A DNA stretch of 64,000 nucleotides. Origin: Trichomonas vaginalis G3. Lineage: Eukaryota > Parabasalia > Trichomonadida > Trichomonadidae. Below are positions 47,566 to 59,000 of this stretch, piece by piece. Numbering within the stretch: position 1 is the first letter of the stretch; each line of letters begins with the position of its first letter. The notes beneath the pieces are model-generated. The model saw only the letters and a list, made by a program, of their open reading frames with translations. It searched no databases and was not told the DNA's origin. Position numbers and translations under genes: made by a program. The DNA is taken from assembly GCF_026262505.1 (NCBI RefSeq), contig NC_067203.1, positions 3,720,001 to 3,784,000 on the forward strand, written 5' to 3'.

Positions 47566-48197
47566 ATGTTTTTGTATATTGATTAAAATAGAGCTTTTGA
47601 AATGGATCCCTATTTAGCATATGTTTGATTATATTTCTTTTAGTAAAAAGGAAAGAAAGTTGTATATCTCGAAATTCATTGGGAAAATTGAAGATTTATA
47701 TATGAACTTGTGATTTTTATATCAATTTAGTAGTAATTATCTGTATTAATAAACATATATCTATGCTTATATCAATTTTTTGTCAAAAATACGAATATTT
47801 CGACTTTTTATATTTACAAACGCGATCAAAATCAATAATAGAGAATAACCACGTATTTAAATTTTTCGATTTTTTCCAAAATTTTTCAAAATTTGAAATT
47901 TTGAAAAGAATTTTCTAGATTTTTACCTTCGAAATTTTGAAATTCAAAAATTTTTGGTTTGAAATAGTCATTATATCTTATCAAGATTCACTCGCAAAAC
48001 TTTTAAAAATCAATTGTGTTTAGTCTCATTTCGAATTACAAGATTTTATAAGATAAACTTCAAATTTTTATATGATGTCATATCTAAATAAGAAGTAAAT
48101 TGTAGGTAGTAAGAAAGCGTTTTGTTTTTGTAATCGAAAATGTGTGATTTCAAATAAAATATATTATCAGTTTATGAAAAAATAGAGTGCTGACAAT
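47566..48197. other. Intergenic, low-complexity AT-rich
   Basis: About 630 bases between convergent genes, with a run of short inverted words around AAATTTTGAAATT and TTTTTCAAAATTT (47870-47960). No gene seen. Confidence 0.6.
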
Positions 48198-48632
48198 TTA
48201 GCTGCGCGGCTTTTCCTTCTTTCCGAGCCAGAGAGCAAGGAGTGAGAAACCAGCAACTTTGATGACTTTGAAGCGGCAGCCTGGAAGATCACCGACAGAA
48301 CGGCCGGAACGACCCATACCGGCAATAAGAACACGATCGTTATCATCAATAAGACGAAGAGAACCATCGCGTGGAACGAAGGCGGTAACAACTTTAGAGT
48401 TCTTCTTAAGCTGAACACGAACTGCTTTACGAATAGCGGAGTTTGGCTGCTTAGCTTCGACAGCAACTTTGCCGACAACAATGCCGGAGGCCATTGAGGT
48501 GCCTTCAAGTGGTGTCTTGTAGATTGATGTGCCGAGTGAGCGACGATATGCGTTTGATGCCCAAAGGTTAGATTTGTGTGCAAGGCGAAGCTTGCGAGCG
48601 GCAAGACGGCCGCATGCCTTGGATTTGCCCAT
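48198..48632 (-). CDS. RPS23: 40S ribosomal protein uS12 (RPS23)
   Basis: 144 residues, the full usual length of eukaryotic uS12. It has the decoding-centre loop KQPNSAIRK (about 61-69, with the Pro that is hydroxylated in other eukaryotes), [27 protein letters not shown] and the C-terminal KKEKPRS. It sits at the decoding site of the small subunit. Codon use is clearly more GC-rich and biased than that of its neighbours, as expected of a highly expressed gene. Another long frame in the same stretch (48167-48604) is a shadow of it. Confidence 0.97.
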   Translation of the reverse strand: MGKSKACGRLAARKLRLAHKSNLWASNAYRRSLGTSIYKTPLEGTSMASGIVVGKVAVEAKQPNSAIRKAVRVQLKKNSKVVTAFVPRDGSLRLIDDNDRVLIAGMGRSGRSVGDLPGCRFKVIKVAGFSLLALWLGKKEKPRS

Positions 48633-49100
48633 GTTTTAAAAGGCCATCACGATTAAAACGGTTAGGCTCAGCTATATCAAAAAATATTATCATTTAAAAA
48701 TATAATAAAAACATACTCTATCAATAGGAACAAATAAAAACATCATTATTTTTAGAAATGAGGACTAATAAAAACATGATGTTCAACAAATCTATGCCTA
48801 GAGCTTCTCAGACCATTCAATTTTTTAAAGCAAGAAAAAATTTTATATCAGAGAGAGTAAAGCTTTCATTCGATCGATCATCAATTTTTATTGAATTTGA
48901 TATCAGACATTTTTCGGTTAAAATATGACCACAAGGTGGAAATAGTTATATATTTGTCAAATATCTTCAGGCAAATGTTATTTAAAATCTTTCTCTTTAT
49001 GGGAAGTGTGATGAAATTCTAATTTGACATTGTAAATTATTTTTTTTTGTAAAGTCGCTCGTTGTCAAATGTAAATATTACGTTATTATTTTAGAACACA
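48633..49100. other. Divergent promoter region RPS23 / CFAP20
   Basis: 468 AT-rich bases between two divergently transcribed genes. No further motif is assigned with confidence. Confidence 0.55.
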
Positions 49101-49679
49101 ATGTTCAGAGATAAATATCAAGCCGGTTTCTTGAACCTTTTCTATTCCGTTGGTTCCAAGCCATTAAGTATTTGGGAACAACACGTTGAAAATGGCTATA
49201 TTAAAAGACTTACAGATCCAGATATCCGTTCTTGCGTTCTCGAAATTGTTAGCACAACAGTTAATAACACATACATCACATGCCCAATAGATCCAAAGGA
49301 AGAGCTTGCTATTAAGCTTCCTTTCTTGGTTTTAGTTCTTAAATATCTCAAGAAATACTTCACATTCGAAATCCAAGTTCTCGATGATATGAACATGAGA
49401 CGTCGTTTCCGCGCCTCCAATTTCCAATCTAAAACACGTGTTAAACCATTCGTTTGCACACTTCCAATGAGACTCGACCCAGGTTGGAACCAAATTCAGT
49501 TCAACTTGAGCGATTTCACTCGCCGTGCCTATGGTACAAACTATATTGAAACACTCAGAGTTTCAGTTTTCGCTAATTGCCGTGTCCGCCGTATTTACTT
49601 CTCCGACAGACTTTACACAGAAGATGAAGTTCCACCAGAGTACAGACTTATTCCTACAAAGCCAGAAGGCGAAGAGTAA
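49101..49679 (+). CDS. CFAP20: CFAP20 (BUG22/GTL3) ciliary protein
   Basis: 192 residues, the normal length for this highly conserved protein of axonemal doublet inner junctions and basal bodies. It starts [20 protein letters not shown]; the family signature GFLSILYSIGSKPLQIW is plainly recognisable. Later blocks include [46 protein letters not shown] (read in parts) and [13 protein letters not shown]. Codons are biased toward C-ending forms, suggesting good expression. It fits a flagellate host and complements IFT54 in the same window. Confidence 0.95.
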   Translation: MFRDKYQAGFLNLFYSVGSKPLSIWEQHVENGYIKRLTDPDIRSCVLEIVSTTVNNTYITCPIDPKEELAIKLPFLVLVLKYLKKYFTFEIQVLDDMNMRRRFRASNFQSKTRVKPFVCTLPMRLDPGWNQIQFNLSDFTRRAYGTNYIETLRVSVFANCRVRRIYFSDRLYTEDEVPPEYRLIPTKPEGEE

Positions 49680-49835
49680 TCGAAATTCGAGCGACCATAA
49701 CTTATTATTCCCAAAAGCATTGTTATTTAATAAGTTATGTATTTTTTTCGATCATCAAATAAAAAATGTATTCAAAAAAATAATATAAAAAAAGATTTTT
49801 GCTATTGGCCACTATAATTACAAAAAAAAGTGATA

Positions 49836-50093
49836 ATGGCTGAAGGAGTGAGCCCCATTGTGGTAGATTCCGAAGAATCCAATTCGATAACTCTACGAGC
49901 AGACATGCACAACGACAAGGTCTTTAAACCCAGCGAAGTCATTGGTCACCATCACGGCCTGCACTTTATGCTAACTGTCTGGGGACTTTCCCGAGGGATG
50001 AAGAATGGAGAACCCATTCAGTATGGAACCCTCACCGAATTCTCTTCAGCCACTATGCCTTGTCAAAACCGTTTTATAAAAATGCTCTTTTGA
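49836..50093 (+). CDS. Hypothetical protein, 85 aa
   Basis: A frame from the ATG at 49836 (MAEGVSPIVVDSEESNSITL) to a stop after NRFIKMLF. Its base composition (more G and C) and codon choice stand out from the AT-rich surroundings, which argues for a coding origin. The His-rich centre (EVIGHHHGLHFMLTVWG) is not a motif I know. It could be a small gene or the start of a gene that has lost the rest. It lies 156 bases after CFAP20 on the same strand. Confidence 0.4.
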   Translation: MAEGVSPIVVDSEESNSITLRADMHNDKVFKPSEVIGHHHGLHFMLTVWGLSRGMKNGEPIQYGTLTEFSSATMPCQNRFIKMLF

Positions 50094-50456
50094 GCACAAA
50101 TCTAATAAATGTGATGTTAATATATAAATTCCTATTCTAGCAAATATTCTCCGCTAAAGTATGTTATTTTTGTTTAATATTGAATCACATATCCTGTAAT
50201 ATTCAATTTCTACCTTGCAATCAGGTAGAAAGACATATTTATGTAGAAAAACTCAAGCATCATCCTATTATGAGAGAAGTAAATGCAATATTAACAAACT
50301 TTTATTAAATTATTTGTTTGTTTAGGCTTTAAATTAACTTGACATACTTTGCTAACAGCAAAAATACATAACTAATATATTTTTAACTGCTTCAAAGTCT
50401 AATTTTACTTCAATGAACGTTTAGAGATTTTATAAATTTCAGAAAAATTTTGAGGA
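50094..50456. other. Intergenic, no gene seen
   Basis: 363 AT-rich bases upstream of the TOG-domain gene. No repeat or RNA gene recognised. Confidence 0.6.
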
Positions 50457-53400
50457 ATGACTGATGAAGTTCCGGAAAAAGATTATGATTTAAGCAACCT
50501 TCCTCCTGAAGCATTTGCTGACCCAAATCCAGGAGCTCAAGTTGTAGAAGAAGATAATAATCCAATAATTTATTCACTTCCGCTCAACAAGCGTAAATTT
50601 ACTAAAGACACAGAACCTGATGAATGTGGAGAACCATCAATATCAAAAGATGCAGCTACAAAATCATTAAGCTTATTAATAGGAAATGATTTCAATTTAC
50701 TCAAAAATCGCGCTTTCAAAAACAAGATTAAAGGTCTTAATGCACTACAAAATATCTTAGGAAAGGAATGCGATTTGGATTCAAATGCAGATGCTATTTA
50801 TCGTGGTTTAGAAGCAATTATTGGCTGGAAAGAGAGAATTGCGGCCGTTAACAGTTTGCTTATTGATGTTTTCCGTACAGTATTAGTAAAGTCAAACAAT
50901 ATTAAGAAAGCTACAGTTGCAATCATCATTCCGTTTTTAATTGATAAATTATCCGATCGTGCTCTTAAAGACCCTTCATCAGAGCTACTTGAAATGATTG
51001 CTCAAGCAATCTGTCCTTCATTTGTTTTACTTCATGCAGGAAAAGCCATTGCCGCTCTTAAAAATGGAAAAGTTCAGGCATCAGCACTCGAAGTCTTAGT
51101 TAATATTGTTAAGAAATTCGGTATAGGAAGTATATCCATTGAGCATTTCCTTCCTGTTTTAATTTCTCTTCTTCAAAATACAAATACCGCTGTTAAAACA
51201 CCAGCAATTGTAATATCAACATATATCTACAAACAATTAGGAGAGACATTCCAAAAACAGTTAGAATCTCTTCCAGAGTCAGTTCAGTCCACATTATCAA
51301 ATGAATTTAAGAATGCAGAGAATCTTCCAGCTCCTACAGAGAAGTTCTATAGAACAAGTGATAACAAAGCCCTTGAAGAACTTGCCAAACTTAACGAACA
51401 ACTGAACAAGGAAAAAGCTGCCGAAGATGCCGCAAAAGCAAAAATTTCAAATGTTATAACTCCAGAAGTTTTGGCAGCGGCAGAAGCAGCCCAGAAGTTC
51501 AAAGATTTCGATGAATTCTTCAAGACAATTGACGGAGCAATCGCTGAAATGCCTTACGTGATGACAAGTGACCTTGGCCCTGTAATGGCTTTGTTCAAAA
51601 ACTATATGACAAAAAGTGACAGAATTATATTAAACACATTCACAACTCTTGCAAAGATTGCTCAAAAAGCCGATGGCGATTTTGATAAATACGCACGTCT
51701 CTTTGCTCCTTTCATTGTCCAGAAGTGGACTGATTTCAATGAACACAGCAGAGACATTGTGACAGCAACTGTCAACGCTTTTCTTCCGAAATCAGGAACA
51801 ACTCCTTTTGTTGATGCTCTTTCTAAAACAGTTTCAGATCCGAAGTTCCAAAGTTCATCAAGGTTGACATCTCTTGCATGGATGGAAAGTGCTTTTCAGC
51901 AGTTCACTCCAGGAGATATCGAAAAACTTAAAATAATCGTTCAATCATTTATGAACGATAAAGTTGCAAATGTCAGGAAAGAAGCACAAAAACTCTTAGA
52001 TATGATGGGTGTTCCGCAGAAACCGAAAGAAGATGCAATTCCTCAGAAGTCAATCAAAGAAATCCCACAATCTCCAATAACAAGAAATGTTAGAAAGAGC
52101 AAAAGAATTTCCGTAGAAAAGAAAGATCCAAATGAATCATCAGTGATGATACAAAAAGAAAAAGAAGTTGAAAAACCACAAGTTGTAGATGTTCCAAGAT
52201 TCTCTCAGGCAACACAATCAAAGAAACAGAAGAGATTAGCCATATTGATTAGAGTTGGCTCTGCTTTAATAGCCAACAAGCAAAATATTATTCCTTTCAG
52301 TGATAAATGCAAATTAGATGCTTCAAATCATCTTCCACAGACTTTTACAACAAAATTGTTCTCAAATCAAATGAACGAACAACTGAAAGCTCTTGAAGAA
52401 ATGAACCAATTCTTCCAAGGAAATGAATCATCATTTTATAATACATCAGATATTTTCTTGAGATGGCTGATCATTAAATTGTTTGACAAAAACATCAAAG
52501 TTGTTCTTGATGGATTCCAATTCATGTCTAAACTTTATTGTGACAATAATCCTATGACATCACAAGAAATGGACATGATTATTCCAATCATTTTCTGGTG
52601 CATGGACAATAAATCTCAGCAAATCGTTGATGCAGCTTTAGATTTATTAGTTATCATTAGATTGCACTCAGATATTAACGAATACTCCTTGAGTTTGCGC
52701 TCATGCATTCCAGGAGCAACAAACCAAGTATTGATTCATATTTTCTCCGAATTACAATTATGTGTTGGAGAAAATTCTTCAAACAGAGAAGTTTTCTACG
52801 AATTGATGGGATACACAAATAACAGTGAAGTTGGAGTTTCAGCAGCTTGTGGAGGAGTTCTTGCTTTAATTGCCAAGAACATGTCTACAGAGCAGAAGCT
52901 GAATCTTTTCAGTAGCTTCACTAAAGAACAAATCGAGTTCTTGACACCTTTCATCCCAATTAACATGTCAGAAGAAGTTTTGTTTAATAGTTTCGCTGAT
53001 TCTTCACAATCAGAAAAAGCTCATATCCTTAGAGTCCTTGTTCAACAGTTAAGTACTAATCCAGATTCAATTGATGCACAAGCACAATCAATTGCTGAAC
53101 AACTTTCTAAGGAATTAATGCAAACTGAGGCGAATTATTCAATTATCAAACCAGCTCTTTATGTTTTGCATGAAATTACGAACAGATTCGAGATTACACA
53201 AGAAACTCTTCAGGAAGAATTAGGATCAATCTGTTTCGTTGCAACATACTTCAACAGATCATTAAAAGCTATTGATGGAATTGCTCAAATGATTAATTCA
53301 TTAATCTACAAATTGTTTGAGAAATTACCAGCACAACTTTCATTCATTGCTTTAATGAGATCAATGGAATCTGTTGAAGAAGTTACAGACACATCTTTCT

Positions 53401-54734
53401 TTGCTAAAGCTTTTGTTGTTCTGATTTCTTCTGTTGTTGATAGAGATGCAAAAGAACTTGATGAAGCAAGGAAATATCTTTCACAGCAACTCAATCATCT
53501 CCAAAATTCAAATGCAAAACAGTTAAGAAAAGGAGATGTTCGTGTTCAATTAATACAAGCAGCAATCCAAGCAATAACACAAAAGGCTGCTCCAGAAGTT
53601 ACAATGGTTTCCAAGAAATCATCAAGATTATCAACAACTTCAACTACTGCTTCTGCAATTGCATCACATGTTGCGGCTCTTAAACAAAAGAATGAAGAAA
53701 CAACAGAGTCAAAGAGAGTTCCAATCAAATCTGCCTTCCAAAAGAACGAAGAAACAAAACAAGGAGTTACACCGAGATCAAACAAGAAAGAAAGAAACAA
53801 TTCTTTGTTTGATGACAGTATTTCTACCTCAAACATTGTAAACTCACCAAATTCAAGGAGTAAATCAATATTAAATAACAGTGTTGAAGCATCAGAAATA
53901 TTATCTCCAACTAAGTCTTTGAATGAAAGCATGAATAAGACACAAAATGAGAGTTTTAATACAACACAAAATGATTCAATTCTCTCAACAAGAAGAGTAT
54001 TAAATGATAGTGCATCAAAGAGAATGCCAAGAAAATCATTGAATAATAATGAAAATAAGATAACTATCAGTGCATTACCTAAAGAAGATCAATCTCCTGT
54101 ACAAATAACAAGGAGTCCTTATAAAGTTTTATCTCCTGCAATTGAAGCTCCAATTAGTTCAAGAGTTTCTTCACCACGAGATACTAATTTCACACCAACA
54201 AAGAAGAGTTCTATTGATGACAGTTTGTTGAACACACCGTCACCAATGAAGAAAGCTAGTGAAATGCCAGCATCTCCAAAGATTTCTCCTATGAAATCTC
54301 TTCAGAAGAATAAGAACCCACCTAAAGAAGAGAATGTCACTTCAACAATCTTAACTCCAACAAAGAATGGAGGAATGAGCCCAACAAGATTGGAAATTAT
54401 TTCACAAACTCGTGGCTCTCCAGTTGCACAAGCTCTTTCAACAGCTTTGTCAACCAGCACAAAAGAAAAAACTAAGAAGACAAAGGGTTCAAGTTCATCC
54501 GTATCAACAAATAATTCAACAACTTCATCAACACGTGTTACAGAAAAAGCGAAGAAATCAAGTTTAACTACATCTACAAATTCATCAACAACTACAAAAG
54601 CTAAAGCAAGAACATCAAAGAATTCAACAAATGATACAACAACTACCACAAAGACTGCTAAACAGTTAGCAGAAGAAAATAGAGCTAATATGAAAGCAAG
54701 AATTGCTTACCTTAGAGAAAAATGGAATAAATAA
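50457..54734 (+). CDS. XMAP215/Dis1-family TOG-domain protein
   Basis: 1425 residues. Three HEAT/TOG-like regions are visible. The first (about 75-285) has the core NKIKGLNALQNILG ... IIGWKERIAAVNSLL. The second (about 350-530) has PVMALFKNYMTKSDRIILNT and KVANVRKEAQKLLDMMG. The third (about 595-1010) begins KKQKRLAILIRVGS. The C-terminal 350 residues are Ser/Thr/Pro-rich and basic, with many SP/TP sites (NSPNSRSKSIL, FTPTKKSS), ending in a charged helix (KARIAYLREKWNK). This is the layout of microtubule polymerases: TOG domains bind tubulin and the basic tail binds the lattice. The family is clear to me from layout, the exact orthologue less so. Confidence 0.75.
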   Translation: MTDEVPEKDYDLSNLPPEAFADPNPGAQVVEEDNNPIIYSLPLNKRKFTKDTEPDECGEPSISKDAATKSLSLLIGNDFNLLKNRAFKNKIKGLNALQNILGKECDLDSNADAIYRGLEAIIGWKERIAAVNSLLIDVFRTVLVKSNNIKKATVAIIIPFLIDKLSDRALKDPSSELLEMIAQAICPSFVLLHAGKAIAALKNGKVQASALEVLVNIVKKFGIGSISIEHFLPVLISLLQNTNTAVKTPAIVISTYIYKQLGETFQKQLESLPESVQSTLSNEFKNAENLPAPTEKFYRTSDNKALEELAKLNEQLNKEKAAEDAAKAKISNVITPEVLAAAEAAQKFKDFDEFFKTIDGAIAEMPYVMTSDLGPVMALFKNYMTKSDRIILNTFTTLAKIAQKADGDFDKYARLFAPFIVQKWTDFNEHSRDIVTATVNAFLPKSGTTPFVDALSKTVSDPKFQSSSRLTSLAWMESAFQQFTPGDIEKLKIIVQSFMNDKVANVRKEAQKLLDMMGVPQKPKEDAIPQKSIKEIPQSPITRNVRKSKRISVEKKDPNESSVMIQKEKEVEKPQVVDVPRFSQATQSKKQKRLAILIRVGSALIANKQNIIPFSDKCKLDASNHLPQTFTTKLFSNQMNEQLKALEEMNQFFQGNESSFYNTSDIFLRWLIIKLFDKNIKVVLDGFQFMSKLYCDNNPMTSQEMDMIIPIIFWCMDNKSQQIVDAALDLLVIIRLHSDINEYSLSLRSCIPGATNQVLIHIFSELQLCVGENSSNREVFYELMGYTNNSEVGVSAACGGVLALIAKNMSTEQKLNLFSSFTKEQIEFLTPFIPINMSEEVLFNSFADSSQSEKAHILRVLVQQLSTNPDSIDAQAQSIAEQLSKELMQTEANYSIIKPALYVLHEITNRFEITQETLQEELGSICFVATYFNRSLKAIDGIAQMINSLIYKLFEKLPAQLSFIALMRSMESVEEVTDTSFFAKAFVVLISSVVDRDAKELDEARKYLSQQLNHLQNSNAKQLRKGDVRVQLIQAAIQAITQKAAPEVTMVSKKSSRLSTTSTTASAIASHVAALKQKNEETTESKRVPIKSAFQKNEETKQGVTPRSNKKERNNSLFDDSISTSNIVNSPNSRSKSILNNSVEASEILSPTKSLNESMNKTQNESFNTTQNDSILSTRRVLNDSASKRMPRKSLNNNENKITISALPKEDQSPVQITRSPYKVLSPAIEAPISSRVSSPRDTNFTPTKKSSIDDSLLNTPSPMKKASEMPASPKISPMKSLQKNKNPPKEENVTSTILTPTKNGGMSPTRLEIISQTRGSPVAQALSTALSTSTKEKTKKTKGSSSSVSTNNSTTSSTRVTEKAKKSSLTTSTNSSTTTKAKARTSKNSTNDTTTTTKTAKQLAEENRANMKARIAYLREKWNK

Positions 54735-55815
54735 TTATTTTTATTTTGCTTTTTAAAATATATGAACATATTTTGTTATCAATTAAGGCACGTTTTGAAT
54801 TTCACGCGCATAATTCACAATTTTTAAATATATATATATAGTGTTTAAGTGGGGAACTTTGATATTTTTTTCCCACACCACAGTAGTTTCACTTTTTGCA
54901 TATGAACTCTATATTGATTCTGGCTAGAAACTAGAGAAATTAAAATTTTTCAATTTTTGGCCCATTAAAAGTACCTTTTTGAAAATAAAAAAATATTTTT
55001 ATTAATTATGTGTGATCTTCGACATATATTCATAAAATCAAGTGATTTGGAGTGATTGGCAGAAAATGTAAGATAAAGAGTAAGTTCCAGATGATTACTT
55101 ATTTTATTATATGAGAGAATCTTACACTCTAAGCTCTATGTTTATTCATAATAAATTTATGAATTTTGCGTTGTTTATTAGGGAACTTTTGATGCTAATA
55201 ACTAGTCATCTGATCCATTTTGCAAGAAACTTCATCTAATGCAATGCTTACACATAGACTTAAATATACAATGAACATATTTACAAGAAGAAAAAAACAA
55301 ATTTTAGACCATAAGAACAAATGATAAAGAACATAAGCATTAGAAAATATAGAGCCCTTAGTTTTTTTGGTTATATAAAAAACAAATAGTAAATATAGTC
55401 ATCTCAAAATCGCAGTTGAATAGCAATTCAATTTTTTGAGAGAAAAAACGTGCATGAAATGCGATATGATTTAATTATATTGATAATTCAAAATAAACAT
55501 TTTGAATATTGAATAAATGTAAACATCTAATTTTGTTAGTCCTGTCTTTCTCATGGATTTATAACAGTATGCATCATGGATTGCTTGGTTTTATTAAAAA
55601 TTTGCAATTTGGGTCACATTTTTAATCATTAATATTTTGAAACTCAAAATCAAGACATTTTAATGAATTTTGATATATTACAGTTAGTTACTGCATCAAT
55701 TCTGATGAAACAATGCAATTTCAATTTTCTGAACAAAAAATGCTCGTTTATTATTTTCGTGGTATGATGGATAAATGAATTAACAAGCCGAAAAGCAAAC
55801 CCAAACTAGCAGAAA
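54735..55815. other. Intergenic, about 1.1 kb, no gene seen
   Basis: AT-rich, with a TA run at about 54828-54840. Nothing with coding character and no clear repeat. Confidence 0.6.
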
Positions 55816-56064
55816 ATGGATGCTTTTCCATTTGCGTTAAAAGGTCAAGTAGAATTTCTTAATTCGCCATCAAATTCAAATCATTTCCTGCTGGATGTTT
55901 CCATTATTTGTATGGTCACATTGTTTTGGGACTACAAATCTGAATCTCTAGTAACAAAGCTCAAAATTCTTCCAAATCAAAATTTTATTTTGGATTTTTT
56001 TCCAAATTACAAAATTTCATTTCGAAAAGAGGATACTACATGGAAGCTAGTATGTATTCCTTAA
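55816..56064 (+). CDS. Doubtful small frame, 82 aa
   Basis: An ATG frame (MDAFPFALKGQVEFLNSPSN ... KLVCIP) with a beta-like alternation of hydrophobic residues. It has no homologue known to me and no clear initiator. A second frame overlaps its end. It may be a small gene or part of a decayed one. Confidence 0.3.
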   Translation: MDAFPFALKGQVEFLNSPSNSNHFLLDVSIICMVTLFWDYKSESLVTKLKILPNQNFILDFFPNYKISFRKEDTTWKLVCIP

Positions 56065-56405
56065 TTTCGTCCCAAAATCAATTGGATTTAATTGATAATT
56101 CCTATCGTCTTTTTTTCCAAAAAAACTATTTATTATTATTCTTTGTCTTGTATATAGATAGTAAAAATCTTCAACTTAAAACTTTTCTTAATCTCATAGA
56201 AAAAAAAGCCCTCAAATTAAGCGTCCAGAGCCTTGCCCTCTCAATCAAAATTAGAGTAGTGAGGTTTACAAATCCCAATTCAATACACAGAGGTTTACAT
56301 TTTATATTGAGGGGCCCTCACTACTGAGATTTTGGGAGGACTATATATTAATTTGATCTATGTAACTCATTCAAGTCTTTTTTATTTTATTTTTTTTTCA
56401 AAAAA

Positions 56406-58529
56406 ATGCAAAACGAAGAACTGAAGTATCCAGTTCAACCTTTTGTATTTGAATTTGCTAGAGATGCTTCTAAGAAGTTAAGTTTTTCAGATATACAAAT
56501 GAAACAACCCCAAAAGGTCGATTATGGACCAATTGAAGATTATTTAAGAACAAACGATGCATTTCTCAGAGAATACGAAGAAATTAACAAACCAGAAGTT
56601 GCACAAAACAATACATATCAAGATTGTCAAGTTTCGAAAATTTTTTATGATCCGAATTTCGATTTACGCAAAACAAAATATTTCAACGAAGTTTTTCCAA
56701 GTGGATGCCTCAAGCAAAGACTATTTTCGGAGCAATTGATCCTCCAACTCGATACAATTCAAAATTTACTTTATCATTCTTCAGATAACCATGCTTTAGA
56801 CTTTTTCCAGTCATTTTCTGCGATTCACGACATGAACTCAGAAATTGCTGCCCTCTTACCTAAAGTAAAAACCATGAGAAATGAAGTTGCAACTTTGCAA
56901 CAAAATGCGAACGCTCCAAATGCCATAACAGCACTGATGAACAAGAAGTCCCGACTCCAAAGCATCCAGACAACTCTCGACAGCATGAAAAGAGTCGTAG
57001 ATGCAGGCCCAGCAGCGATTGCTTACGCCGAAACAGGAGATTTCAATACAGCCTTCGTAACACTGGACGAAACCATCGAAACTCTTAAATCCAAACTCTT
57101 ACAAATCAAATCAATGCATAGTTACCTATACAAATTACAAGATACGAAAAATTTAATCGTAAAGAAGCTTAAAGACACATTTTGCAGCATTTTTACCAGA
57201 GATGATATCAATATCTCAGACATTGTTGCAGTTATTGTCCAGCAAAACCTTCTTACTGAAGTATTAGATTATGTAAACACATTTCTTGGCCAATATTCAC
57301 ATGATCAAGTTCTAAAGATCATTACACAGATAGCAGATCAAGATCTACAGTCCATATCCATCAGCAAATTCACAGAAGCCCTTCAAAACTCGTTCCCAAT
57401 TATTAGATTAAAATTATTTGCCAAAGGAACGAACACCATTGAATCCATAGCCTCAGAATTCGAGAAGTACTCCAAGGAATCCTCCGAATCCGTGAAAGGA
57501 CTCATCCAAGTCCTATGTAATAACGTATACGAAGAAGTTATCGGTATAATCAGCAGCCAACCCCTGAAGAACGTTGATTTAGATAATTTCTCAGCCATTT
57601 ACGACTCAATTATTAACTTTGGCCGTGGTTTCGACAAATGTTCGATCAATGATCATCTTTTACAGCAAAGTTTGTATAGTTTCGGACAGCAGTTCATCGA
57701 AACCTTCGACAAAGACCTCAAAGCACGTGAAGAACTCGCGACATCATCAGATAAATGGCAACATACAATTTCCGGAACACTTCACCTTGAAATTTTACGT
57801 CGTCTAACAACAGGAAACAAATTAGACAACTTAGTAATAGAAGACAGCAAGTTCGGTGTCACAGCATCAGCGTTGACCATGCTAGAGATCATTTGGAACT
57901 ACTTAGAAGCCGCGAGAAGAATCAAAGGAACAGCAGATGACTTTACAATTAAATTGGCCGCAGCGATATCGAATTATTCCAGGCAATGCATGTATTACAT
58001 TTACGAAGGAGCTGCAGCCAAACAAGGGAAGTTTAAGAATACTTCTACAAGGCATTTGAGTCTTGCAAGTGCTAACATTGAGTTCATGGCCAGATTGATA
58101 TCATACATTACTCCTAGATTGGAAACAGTTGGCGCAAATAGAAATATTGTGTCTGTTCAGATGCAAAACGTGTCAAAGAATTTGATTGAAAATGAAAACA
58201 AGTTAAATACACAGATCTGCAAAGTGTTGACTAATAAAATATCTGAACACATGTCGAAGATTGATTTGGATCCAAATGGAATATCTCCTTTCGTTGAGAA
58301 AGTCGTGAAGGAAGTAAACACATTGAACAACTTCATCAACGAATTCCTGCCAAAGAAAACTGTGCAAATGATTATGGATGTAATTGGAAAACACATAAAT
58401 ATGACTATTTCCGGACAACAGAACGCAAAACAGCCTCTGATAAAGAATCCTCTTTTCCAGAGAGACTGCAGCGCATTGGCAGAAAGATTGGCTCCTGCTG
58501 GAATCTCTATCGAAGTTTCTAAATATTAA
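56406..58529 (+). CDS. VPS54: VPS54-like GARP tethering subunit
   Basis: 707 residues, mostly helical. After a variable N-terminus, the block SKIFYDPNFDLRKTKYFNEV followed by a coiled-coil region (FSAIHDMNSEIAALLPKVKT, then MNKKSRLQSIQTTLDSMKRV) matches the VPS54 N-terminal domain in order and content. The C-terminal part (LSLASANIEFMARLISYITP, then a helical bundle) fits the VPS54 C-terminal domain. In other eukaryotes GARP tethers endosome-derived vesicles at the trans-Golgi. The protein is shorter than the animal and yeast forms (about 900-980). Related COG or exocyst subunits are less likely. Confidence 0.78.
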   Translation: MQNEELKYPVQPFVFEFARDASKKLSFSDIQMKQPQKVDYGPIEDYLRTNDAFLREYEEINKPEVAQNNTYQDCQVSKIFYDPNFDLRKTKYFNEVFPSGCLKQRLFSEQLILQLDTIQNLLYHSSDNHALDFFQSFSAIHDMNSEIAALLPKVKTMRNEVATLQQNANAPNAITALMNKKSRLQSIQTTLDSMKRVVDAGPAAIAYAETGDFNTAFVTLDETIETLKSKLLQIKSMHSYLYKLQDTKNLIVKKLKDTFCSIFTRDDINISDIVAVIVQQNLLTEVLDYVNTFLGQYSHDQVLKIITQIADQDLQSISISKFTEALQNSFPIIRLKLFAKGTNTIESIASEFEKYSKESSESVKGLIQVLCNNVYEEVIGIISSQPLKNVDLDNFSAIYDSIINFGRGFDKCSINDHLLQQSLYSFGQQFIETFDKDLKAREELATSSDKWQHTISGTLHLEILRRLTTGNKLDNLVIEDSKFGVTASALTMLEIIWNYLEAARRIKGTADDFTIKLAAAISNYSRQCMYYIYEGAAAKQGKFKNTSTRHLSLASANIEFMARLISYITPRLETVGANRNIVSVQMQNVSKNLIENENKLNTQICKVLTNKISEHMSKIDLDPNGISPFVEKVVKEVNTLNNFINEFLPKKTVQMIMDVIGKHINMTISGQQNAKQPLIKNPLFQRDCSALAERLAPAGISIEVSKY

Positions 58530-59000
58530 ATTTTTATTTATTTATATCAAATTTTTCTATGATATCAAGTAACTTAATTTTGATTTGGAAAAGGTTATCA
58601 TAAATCACTACCTAGTACATCAAATGACTGTCATTTTTTTTTGCTGTTGAAATAAAGATACATTGATATTTTGAGTTAAATATTGTTTATTATTTGTAAA
58701 ATGATGTAATGAGACTTAATATAAAACATAATTCATTAGGAAGAGATGCATATGACTTTAATGTCATTATTTGTAACGCCTCTTTTTCGAAAAAAGTTTA
58801 TACTTTTTGACGAAGCAATTTAGATAGTTCATCTGGCAAAAATGTAGGGTCATACTGTTATATACGAAAACGATAAAAACAGTTTGACAGAAAAGTGACA
58901 ACTTTACGTGTCAAAAATATAAAAAGTGATATTTTATTCATCATTATCTTCTTCATAATTTATTTCATATTCTTCGTCTTACCAACAAAAGATGGGAATG
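58530..59000. other. Intergenic, no gene seen
   Basis: AT-rich spacer after VPS54, leading into the hairpin array. Confidence 0.6.

Noticed and set aside
48167-48604. 145-aa minus-strand frame overlapping RPS23
   Set aside because: The other frame is unmistakably ribosomal protein uS12; this one is its shadow.
50150-50180. GTATGT as a 5' splice site after the 85-aa frame
   Set aside because: No ACTAACACACAG-type branch/acceptor motif follows, so no intron is supported.
53546-54649. Antisense frames in the C-terminal part of the TOG protein
   Set aside because: They arise from Ser/Thr/Lys-rich codons on the + strand; no start context or homology.
56040-56327. 95-aa frame overlapping the 82-aa frame
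   Set aside because: Lys/Leu/Phe-rich composition typical of AT-rich noncoding DNA, no initiator and no homologue known.
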